Positions 1-5,055 of a stretch of 6,842 nt of DNA are shown in pieces. The notes beneath the pieces are model-generated. The model searched no databases, was not told the DNA's origin, and saw only the letters and a program-made list of their open reading frames with translations. The stretch covers positions 1 through 6,842 of the forward strand of contig JBIRBF010000149.1 of the NCBI GenBank assembly GCA_044326505.1, read 5' to 3'. This DNA is from JACJWR01 sp044326505 (GTDB lineage: Bacteria; Actinomycetota; Actinomycetes; S36-B12; UBA10799). The translations under genes were made by a program, and so were the position numbers. Position 1 is the stretch's first letter; the number at the start of each line of letters is the position of its first letter.

Positions 1-775
1 CAAGGACAACACCGGCTACGACTTCGGCTCGCTGATGGCGGGTTCGGAGGGCACGCTCGGCGTGATCACCGCCGCCCGCCTGCGGTTGCGCCCGGCGCCC
101 CCGCCGACGATGGTGCTGATGACGGGCGTTCGGACGCTGGGGGCCGCGCTCGCCCAGGCGCACATCTGCGTCCCGGCCCACGGCAGGCTGCTCGGGGCCG
201 AGGTAATCGATGCCGAGGGCCTGCAGATGGTGTGTGACTTCATCGGCGAGGCCGCGCCCATCGGCGGCGATTGGCCCTACCTGTTGCTGGTCGAGGCCAC
301 CGAACTCGACCCGCCGGAGGACCTCGACGCCGTGCTGGGCCTGGACGCTGGGGACCGGCGGCGGCTCTGGCGTTACCGCGAGGACATGTCCGAGGCTGTG
401 TCGGCGCTGGGGGTGGCGCACAAACTCGACGTCTCCGTGCCGCTGGCGAACCTCGATGCGATGGCCGACGGTGTCCGGGCAATCGTCCCGGCACAGGCCC
501 GCGTGTCCGTCTTCGGCCACCTGGCCGACGGGAACCTGCACATCGAGATCACCGGTGCGGACCCCGACGATGAGTCCCTGGACCGCGCGATCTTCGACCT
601 GGCGACGGGTCTGGGCGGGGCCGTGTCGGCCGAGCACGGCGTCGGCCGGGCCAAGTCGTCGTGGCTGGGCCTGTCCCGGACCGCTGCCGAGATCGATGCG
701 ATGCATCGCATCAAGAACGCGCTGGACCCCGCCGGCATCCTCAACCCGGGAGCGTTGCTGCCACCTGCGCTATGA
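1..775 (+). CDS. FAD-linked 2-hydroxyacid oxidase/dehydrogenase (GlcD/D-LDH/D2HGDH family), C-terminal 257 residues
   Basis: A flavoenzyme of the VAO/PCMH family that oxidises a D-2-hydroxyacid (D-lactate, glycolate or D-2-hydroxyglutarate) to the 2-oxoacid. The reading frame is open from base 2, so the start lies upstream and roughly the first 200 residues are missing. The visible protein opens with KDNTGYDFGSLMAGSEGTLG, the end of the FAD-binding PCMH domain. The FAD-oxidase C-terminal domain follows: HKLDVSVPL (from about residue 140), GHLADGNLH (172-180), SAEHGVGRAKS (about 209-219) and a closing LDPAGILNPG. In this family the two histidines of GHxxDGNxH and the Glu of EHG bind the active-site metal, and all are present. 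The second position usually reads GHxGDGN; here Gly is Ala. The normal family C-terminus argues that TGA at 773-775 is the true stop, although it runs 35 bp into the convergent gene. Exact substrate cannot be assigned; D-lactate or D-2-hydroxyglutarate are the likeliest. Confidence 0.93.
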   Translation, partial: KDNTGYDFGSLMAGSEGTLGVITAARLRLRPAPPPTMVLMTGVRTLGAALAQAHICVPAHGRLLGAEVIDAEGLQMVCDFIGEAAPIGGDWPYLLLVEATELDPPEDLDAVLGLDAGDRRRLWRYREDMSEAVSALGVAHKLDVSVPLANLDAMADGVRAIVPAQARVSVFGHLADGNLHIEITGADPDDESLDRAIFDLATGLGGAVSAEHGVGRAKSSWLGLSRTAAEIDAMHRIKNALDPAGILNPGALLPPAL

Positions 776-1565
776 CCTCCGCCGGGCGGTTGGTGATGAG
801 GCCGTCCACCCCGATCGACAGGCAGAATTCCACGTCCGCCGGATCGTTCACGGTCCAGACGTGCACCTTGCCGCCCGACTCGTGCACTCGCTTGGGGTAG
901 TTCGGGTGCTCCTTGAGTACGTCCAGCCCCGGGCCTGCGAAACGCGCGCCATAGGGAAGCCAGCCGCTGCGGCACCGGATCGGCACTCGATCCATCAGCA
1001 GCACTCGGGATAGCTCGGGGGCCAGGCGGCGCATGCGCCGCAGCGCCACCTCGGCGAAGGACATCAGGCGGATCTCGCCGGCGGGCTCCCGACGCTGGAG
1101 CAGCCCGCGACTGCCGAGCGCCTCGATCAGCTTCTCCTCGACGAGTCGGCCAAAGCGGCTCGGGTGCTTGGTCTCGATGGACAGACCCACCTGCCGATCT
1201 GCCCCGGCGACCAGATCGAGCAGCTCGTCGAGGGTGAGGACTTGGGACGACACGTCGTCGTAGTCCGGACCGTCATCCCAGGTCTCTTCGTTTGGCCACT
1301 GGTAGTCACCGTGCTTCCAGGCTCCGAAGTCGTGGGTGCGCAGCTGCTCCAGGGTGTGGTTGGCGACCACGCCCCGGCCGTCCGAGGTCCGGTCGATCCG
1401 CCGGTCGTGGACGCAGACGAGCACCAGGTCCGCGGTGAGCCGGACATCGCACTCGAGCGCATCGGCACCGGCGGCAATCGCTCGTTGGTAGGCGGCCAGG
1501 GTGTGCTCGGCCAGCGCGTCGCTGGCGCCCCGGTGGGCGATGATCATCGGTCGCTGCGAAGTCAC
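741..1565 (-). CDS. Glycerophosphodiester phosphodiesterase (GDPD family)
   Basis: 274 residues. It hydrolyses glycerophosphodiesters to sn-glycerol 3-phosphate and an alcohol, recycling phospholipid head groups. The TIM-barrel GDPD signature is complete: AHRGAS (catalytic His11), EHTLAAY (20-26), LECDVRLT with metal ligands Glu38 and Asp40, VHD with the second catalytic His53, SIETKHP with Glu131 and Lys133, and near the end KVHVWTVNDP and VDGLITNRP. No signal peptide is seen, so it is probably cytoplasmic. The start is GTG at 1565; Met7 (ATG at 1547) is a possible alternative but leaves only four residues before the catalytic HRG. No Shine-Dalgarno precedes the GTG. Instead CATATT lies exactly 6 nt upstream, which suggests a leaderless mRNA. 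It lies 165 bp downstream of larC on the same strand but is set off by a strong hairpin, so it is probably its own transcription unit. Its last 35 bp overlap the oxidase gene on the other strand. Confidence 0.93.
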   Translation of the reverse strand: MTSQRPMIIAHRGASDALAEHTLAAYQRAIAAGADALECDVRLTADLVLVCVHDRRIDRTSDGRGVVANHTLEQLRTHDFGAWKHGDYQWPNEETWDDGPDYDDVSSQVLTLDELLDLVAGADRQVGLSIETKHPSRFGRLVEEKLIEALGSRGLLQRREPAGEIRLMSFAEVALRRMRRLAPELSRVLLMDRVPIRCRSGWLPYGARFAGPGLDVLKEHPNYPKRVHESGGKVHVWTVNDPADVEFCLSIGVDGLITNRPAEVIAQVAATLPG

Positions 1566-1577
1566 CGGACAAATATG
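1566..1577 (-). promoter_or_regulatory. Putative leaderless promoter (-10) of the GDPD gene
   Basis: Read on the minus strand, CATATT (1577-1572) is followed by TGTCCG and then the GTG start at 1565. A six-base gap between the -10 hexamer and the start codon puts the transcription start on the start codon itself, the layout typical of leaderless actinobacterial genes. The hexamer keeps A at position 2 and T at position 6, although position 1 is C instead of T. No convincing -35 box is seen. This is inference from sequence only. Confidence 0.4.
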
Positions 1578-1603
1578 GCAGCGCCACCGCTGGGAATCAC
1601 GGC

Positions 1604-1629
1604 GGCGCGGGACCGATTGGTCCCGCGCC
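1604..1629 (-). terminator. Perfect 11-bp-stem hairpin between larC and the GDPD gene (terminator or operator)
   Basis: The arm GGCGCGGGACC (1604-1614), the loop GATT (1615-1618) and the arm GGTCCCGCGCC (1619-1629) form a perfect, very GC-rich inverted repeat. It lies 102 bp past the larC stop and 39 bp before the GDPD start. There is no T-run on either side, so it would be a U-less hairpin terminator of the kind often proposed in actinobacteria, ending larBC transcription. The other reading is an operator: its centre falls about 51 bases upstream of the predicted GDPD transcription start. The structure is certain; the role is inferred. Confidence 0.5.
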
Positions 1630-1719
1630 AGTCGTGGGCCGCCTGGGCGACACCCCCGCGACCTCCCAAGCGCACTACTGGTGTTCCCTTCGGCAGCCTC
1701 GCGCTATACCTGGAATCCC

Positions 1720-1735
1720 TGTGACCTGAGTCACT
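1720..1735. promoter_or_regulatory. CRP/FNR-like dyad at the larC stop codon
   Basis: TGTGA (1720-1724), six bases, then TCACT (1731-1735) matches the TGTGA-N6-TCACA consensus of CRP-type regulators at nine of ten positions. Its core is a 5-bp inverted repeat GTGAC/GTCAC with a 4-nt centre. The larC stop codon lies within it, so part of the dyad is constrained by coding. It is about 160 bp upstream of the GDPD start, far for a classical activator site. It could equally be a small hairpin at the larC end or chance. Confidence 0.25.
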
Positions 1736-2993
1736 CGTGCGTCTCGGGTCCGATCTCGCCGGGCTCGTGAGTGTGGGCGAGCGCGGCCGCGATGGCGAGT
1801 TGCAGGACGATGCGCGGCGCGCAGCCCGCCTCCCTGGCCACCCGCTCGATGTCGCGCCACTCGGGCTGGCGGGTCACCACGTGGCCGTCGAGGATTCCGA
1901 ACTTGACCCGGACCGGCGCGCCTAGGACGGTCACGGTGACCCACCGCCGTTGCAGCGCGACCCGCTCGGTGGGGCGACGCCGGACGCCGAGCGTGGGGGT
2001 GAGTTCGAAGATGGCGGAAGTAAGGGGGGCGGCGTCGGCCGAGTGGCACAACACGGACAGCGTCACGGCGGGTCGGCCGTGCTTCATCACGATCGGCGTG
2101 AGCCAGGCATCCAGGGCACCGGCGGCGAGCAGGGCCCCGATCGTGCTGGGCCAGGCGCGCGGGTCGAGGTCGTCGATGTTCGCATGCAACTCCTGCAGCG
2201 CTTCTGCAGCGGGGAGGCCGGCTGCCGCGCCGGCCTCGGACTGATGCCCCACGATGGCCCGCGTGACGTTGGGGGCGTGTGGCGGGTCTGCGAGGCCGGC
2301 GCCATAGCCCTGCGCTGCCACGGTCATCGCGGGGCAGGGGCCCCACCGGCCCCCGGCGAGGTACGCCGCCAGGGCGGCGCCGGTGGGGGTGCAGGCCTCG
2401 AACGCCAGCGGTCCGGGCAGCGTGGGCGCGCCGCGCAGGATCTGGGCCACCGCCGGCGCCGGCACGGGCAGCAGGCCATGGTCCATCCGCACGGTGCCCG
2501 CCCCGAGCGCCACCGGGCTGACCCACGTCGCCGGCGCGCCCAGGCTGCGCCAGGCGGTGAGCGCGGCAACGATGTCGCCGATCGCGTCGAGCGCCCCGAC
2601 CTCGTGGAAGTCCACCTGCGCCACATCGCAGCCATGCACGATCGCCTCCGCGTCTGCGAGGAGGCCGAAGACCACGCGGGCGTCGTCGGCGACTGCCCGG
2701 TCGAGGCGGGCGGTGGCCAGGATGTGGTGGATATCGGCCAGTCGGCGGTGTGGCTGGTCTCCCGCGTCGGCCGTGACCACGGATCGGGTTGCCGTCAGTC
2801 CTGCGCGGATGACCGGCTCGAAGTCGATCTGCAGGTGCTGCTCGGCACCCGCTGCCCGCGCGACCGCCGCCACGGCTGCGCGCACCTGCTCGGCGTCTGC
2901 GCCCGCTGCGACAAGTGCCCCTGTGAGCATGTCGCCGGCCACGCCGATGCCGCAGTCCAACCACAGCACCGGACGAGTGTCGGCGGCGCTCAT
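1731..2993 (-). CDS. larC: LarC, pyridinium-3,5-bisthiocarboxylic acid mononucleotide nickel chelatase
   Basis: 420 residues, full length for the family (about 400). LarC is the CTP-dependent cyclometallase that inserts Ni into the bisthiocarboxylated pyridinium mononucleotide, the last step in making the NPN cofactor of lactate racemase and related LarA enzymes. Family blocks in order: WLDCGIGVAGDMLTGALV (11-28), HRRLADIHHIL (82-92), VDFHEVGALDAIGDIV (127-142), GAGTVRMDHGLLPVPAP (164-180), CTPTGAALAAYL (201-212), HANIDDLDPRAW (270-281), the LTPIVMKHGRP block (298-308), LSVLCH (312-317) and TPTLGVRRRPTERVAL (332-347). The histidine-rich stretch often found before the HR..DI block is absent. 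In Lactiplantibacillus plantarum larC is read through a programmed frameshift; here it is one continuous frame. ATG at 2993 overlaps the larB stop as ATGA, with AGGG seven bases upstream, so translation is probably coupled to larB. Confidence 0.95.
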   Translation of the reverse strand: MSAADTRPVLWLDCGIGVAGDMLTGALVAAGADAEQVRAAVAAVARAAGAEQHLQIDFEPVIRAGLTATRSVVTADAGDQPHRRLADIHHILATARLDRAVADDARVVFGLLADAEAIVHGCDVAQVDFHEVGALDAIGDIVAALTAWRSLGAPATWVSPVALGAGTVRMDHGLLPVPAPAVAQILRGAPTLPGPLAFEACTPTGAALAAYLAGGRWGPCPAMTVAAQGYGAGLADPPHAPNVTRAIVGHQSEAGAAAGLPAAEALQELHANIDDLDPRAWPSTIGALLAAGALDAWLTPIVMKHGRPAVTLSVLCHSADAAPLTSAIFELTPTLGVRRRPTERVALQRRWVTVTVLGAPVRVKFGILDGHVVTRQPEWRDIERVAREAGCAPRIVLQLAIAAALAHTHEPGEIGPETHE

Positions 2994-3673
2994 CCGTGCG
3001 CCCTGCGGGCGATCCGCGCAGCATGCACCGCGGCGCCGAAGCCATTGTCGATATTGACCACGGTGACCCCCGGAGCGCAGGAGTTGAGCATTGTCAGCAG
3101 GGCCGCCAGGCCGCCGAACGACGCCCCGTAGCCCACCGAGGTCGGCACTGCCACCACGGGAGCCGGGGTGAGGCCGCCGACCACCGAAGGCAGCGCCCCA
3201 TCCATGCCAGCCACCACGACGACGGCATCCGGCGAGGACAGCCGATCCCGGGCAGCGAGGACTCGGTGGATCCCGGCCACCCCGACATCGCGCACCAGGT
3301 CCACCCCGGCGCCGAAGGCGCGCACAGTGGTGGCGACCTCCGCACAGACCGGAGCGTCCGCGGTGCCTGCGGAAACCACGGCCACCAGACCAACGGGCTC
3401 AGGCCAGGGACCAACCACGACGGTGCGCCCCTCGTCATCGACCTCAGCGCCGGGCAGCGCTGTGCGCACCGCCGCACGGCCCGCAGCGGACACCCGGGTG
3501 GCGAGCACGGCGCGATCGGAGTGCGCGTTGGTGAGCAGGCGGAGCACCGCTACGAGTTGCTCGGGGGTCTTGCCCTCGCCGAACACCACCTCCGGGTGGC
3601 CGGTGCGGTCGGCCCGGTCATAGTCCAAGGTGGCCCATTCCGGGTCGGTCGGGGGCTGTTGGGCGGCGTTCAT
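2990..3673 (-). CDS. larB: LarB, pyridinium-3,5-biscarboxylic acid mononucleotide synthase
   Basis: 227 residues. LarB carboxylates the pyridinium ring of nicotinic acid adenine dinucleotide and releases AMP, the first committed step to the nickel-pincer cofactor. The N-terminal block reads LDYDRADRTGHPEVVFGEGK (about 16-35) followed by VLATRVSA (56-63). The C-terminal two-thirds is the PurE (AIR carboxylase)-like domain: SAGTADAPVCAE (101-112), DVGVAGIHRVL (129-139), VAGMDGALPSVVGGL (154-168), VPTSVGYGASFGGLAALL (176-193), MLNSCAPGV (195-203) and VVNIDNGFGAA (205-215). Cys199 in LNSC fits by distance from the C-terminus the cysteine known to bind the substrate ring in the L. plantarum enzyme. 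The start chosen is ATG at 3673; an in-frame GTG at 3685 has AGGA five bases upstream but overlaps the likely -10 box. The open frame runs on to 4204, but the extra part is low-complexity antisense to two real genes. larE and larA are not in view. Confidence 0.95.
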   Translation of the reverse strand: MNAAQQPPTDPEWATLDYDRADRTGHPEVVFGEGKTPEQLVAVLRLLTNAHSDRAVLATRVSAAGRAAVRTALPGAEVDDEGRTVVVGPWPEPVGLVAVVSAGTADAPVCAEVATTVRAFGAGVDLVRDVGVAGIHRVLAARDRLSSPDAVVVVAGMDGALPSVVGGLTPAPVVAVPTSVGYGASFGGLAALLTMLNSCAPGVTVVNIDNGFGAAVHAARIARRAHG

Positions 3674-3709
3674 GGCGGTGCCCACCCTAGTCCTGACTAG
3701 CCTGGTGGG
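3674..3709. promoter_or_regulatory. 36-bp divergent promoter with nested inverted repeats between larB and the DUF4446 gene
   Basis: On the plus strand TAGCCT (3698-3703) is followed by GGTGGG and then the ATG at 3710, exactly the spacing for a leaderless transcript. On the minus strand TAGGGT (3689-3684) would start transcription near 3677, about four bases before the larB ATG. Both hexamers fit TANNNT. They lie within a dyad: CTAGTC (3687-3692), two bases, GACTAG (3695-3700), flanked by CCCACC (3681-3686) and GGTGGG (3704-3709). The space is too short for two independent promoters with full upstream regions, so each -35 region must lie inside the opposite gene. No clear -35 match was found. 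Confidence 0.5.
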
Positions 3710-4105
3710 ATGCAGCTCTGGACACTGGTGGTGGCGGTTGCGGCGCTGATCATGGCGGTGCTGGCGTTCGCACGTTCCGGCACTGCCCTGCGGCGGCGGC
3801 CTTCCGGATCGCCCGGCAGCGCGCCCGACTCCCCGACGCCCCTCCCCGCCGAACTGCGCGCCGGCCTGGGGACCGCTCTGCGGCACGTCTCGGTGGTGCG
3901 ATACGACGCTTTCGACGACGTGACAGGCAGGCAGTCGTTCACCGCAGCGATACTTGATGACAACGGTGACGGAATCGTCATCACCAGCCTGCACTCGCGG
4001 TCCGAGGCTCGCACCCTGCTCAAGGGAGTGACCGGAGGCGCAGGGGACGCCTTGAGCCCGGAGGAGCAGCACGCAGTGGATCTGGCGAATGGCAAGCGCG
4101 CATGA
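3710..4105 (+). CDS. DUF4446 family protein, single N-terminal membrane segment
   Basis: 131 residues. Residues 3-21 form one hydrophobic segment (LWTLVVAVAALIMAVLAF), followed by Arg28-Arg30, so the bulk is predicted to stay in the cytoplasm. A Pro/Ser-rich linker (about 31-47) leads to the conserved domain: VVRYDAFDD (62-70), QSFTAAILDDNGDGIVITSL (75-94), HSRSEARTLLK (95-105) and a closing LSPEEQHAV (115-123). This pattern (RYxAF, LLDxxxxGxVxTSL.sRxeS.xY.K, LSxEE) fits DUF4446, a family of unknown function; the assignment is from memory of the pattern. The start at ATG 3710 is supported by the leaderless promoter spacing. The stop overlaps the pheA start as ATGA, so the two genes are probably co-transcribed and translationally coupled. 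No enzymatic motif is seen and no function is proposed. Confidence 0.8.
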   Translation: MQLWTLVVAVAALIMAVLAFARSGTALRRRPSGSPGSAPDSPTPLPAELRAGLGTALRHVSVVRYDAFDDVTGRQSFTAAILDDNGDGIVITSLHSRSEARTLLKGVTGGAGDALSPEEQHAVDLANGKRA

Positions 4106-5028
4106 CCGGGAGTCGACTGCCGGCCGGCCGGCTCGGCTATCTGGGCCCTGCGGGCACCTTCTCCCACGAGGCCTTGGCGGCGCTGGCTCCCGAGGTCGAC
4201 GCACTGGTGCCGATCGGATCGGTGAGCCGGGCCCTGGATTCCGTGCGATCCGGAGAGGTCGCCGCCGCCCTCGTCCCGATCGAGAACTCGGTGGAGGGCG
4301 CGGTCTCCACGACGCTGGACGAGCTGGCCGCAGGCGCTGACCTGCAGATCGTGGCCGAGATCGCCATCCCGGTCAGATTCTGCCTCGCTGCCCGCGAAGG
4401 TGCAGTGCTCGCCGACGTCCGGACGGTGGTCACTCACCCGCACGCCCAGGCTCAGACCCGTGCCTGGCTCGCCCACGCACTTCCCGATGCCGACGTCGTC
4501 CCGGCCGCCTCCACCGCCGCTGCTGCGGTGGCTGTGGCGCAGGGGGAGTTCGACGCCGCCGTCTGCGCCGCGCGAGCCGCCGACGAGTACGGCCTCGAAG
4601 TGCTCGCCGCCGACATCGCCGACAACCGTGATGCCGAGACCCGATTCATCCTGGTGTCGCTGCCCTGCGACCCACCGCCGCCCTCGGGTGCGGACAAGAC
4701 GACGCTCGAACTGTTCATGCGGGCCGACCACCCGGGTGCGCTGCTGGAGATCCTCACCGAGTTCGCGGTGCGCGGGGTGAACCTGACGCGCATTGAGTCG
4801 AGGCCGACGAAGACGATCCTGGGCAACTACTACTTCTCGGTGGACTGTGAGGGCCACGTCGCCGACGATCGCGTGGGCGAGGCGTTGATGGGCCTGCACC
4901 GGATCTGTGGCGACGTGCGCTACCGCGGTTCGTACGCCCGGCACGACGGCCGCTCGCCGATCATGCGCGAGGGGACGTCCAACGCCGATTTCGCCGCGGC
5001 CCGGAAGTGGCTTGACCAGATCCAGTAG
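4102..5028 (+). CDS. pheA: Prephenate dehydratase PheA (PDT + ACT domains)
   Basis: 308 residues. It converts prephenate to phenylpyruvate with loss of water and CO2 (EC 4.2.1.51) in L-phenylalanine synthesis. It is the stand-alone PDT-ACT form, with no chorismate mutase domain. The PDT domain covers about 11-187: LGYLGPAGTFSHEAL (11-25), VPIENSVEGAV (58-68), VVTHPHAQAQ (109-118) and the catalytic TRF motif (180-182) in DAETRFILVS. The ACT domain covers about 200-278, with PGALLEIL (211-218) and IESRP (231-235), the segments that bind phenylalanine in feedback-inhibited enzymes, so allosteric inhibition by Phe is expected. Length and both ends are normal. ATG at 4102 overlaps the upstream stop (ATGA), with only a weak GGCAAG before it, so reinitiation from the DUF4446 gene is likely. 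No leader peptide or attenuator can exist in the overlap. Confidence 0.97.
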   Translation: MTGSRLPAGRLGYLGPAGTFSHEALAALAPEVDALVPIGSVSRALDSVRSGEVAAALVPIENSVEGAVSTTLDELAAGADLQIVAEIAIPVRFCLAAREGAVLADVRTVVTHPHAQAQTRAWLAHALPDADVVPAASTAAAAVAVAQGEFDAAVCAARAADEYGLEVLAADIADNRDAETRFILVSLPCDPPPPSGADKTTLELFMRADHPGALLEILTEFAVRGVNLTRIESRPTKTILGNYYFSVDCEGHVADDRVGEALMGLHRICGDVRYRGSYARHDGRSPIMREGTSNADFAAARKWLDQIQ

Positions 5029-5049
5029 CCGACTGGTCGCGGACTCGCG
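5014..5049. terminator. Possible weak bidirectional terminator between convergent pheA and HAD genes
   Basis: GACCAG (5014-5019, inside the end of pheA) pairs with CTGGTC (5033-5038) over a 13-nt loop. A second small repeat CGCG-GACT-CGCG (5038-5049) follows directly. Neither has a T-run and the stems are short. The 27-bp gap between the two convergent stop codons leaves little room for anything else, which is the main reason to suspect a role. Confidence 0.22.
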
Positions 5050-5055
5050 CGGCCG

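Larger units (their letters stand above)
1566..1730. other. 165-bp intergenic region between larC and the GDPD gene
   Basis: The longest stretch without a gene in the window. No convincing small ORF or structural RNA was seen. It holds the 26-bp palindrome at 1604-1629, the GDPD -10 candidate at 1572-1577 and, at its edge, part of the CRP-like dyad. The remaining part, about 1630-1719, shows no recognisable feature. Confidence 0.6.

Noticed and set aside
1675..3045. 456-codon open frame on the minus strand overlapping larC in another frame
   Set aside because: Its product is Arg/Gly/Pro-rich low-complexity sequence without family motifs, while larC in the overlapping frame matches its family end to end. 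It is a GC-bias shadow.
1950..3131. 393-codon open frame on the plus strand antisense to larC and the end of larB
   Set aside because: No recognisable domain, compositionally typical of antisense frames in high-GC genes.
3674..4204. N-terminal extension of larB up to 4204
   Set aside because: It would add 177 residues of low-complexity sequence antisense to two real genes; the LarB family begins at about the ATG at 3673.
3697..4944. 415-codon open frame on the minus strand antisense to pheA and the DUF4446 gene
   Set aside because: His/Arg/Gly-rich translation with no motif; pheA on the other strand is complete with both domains.
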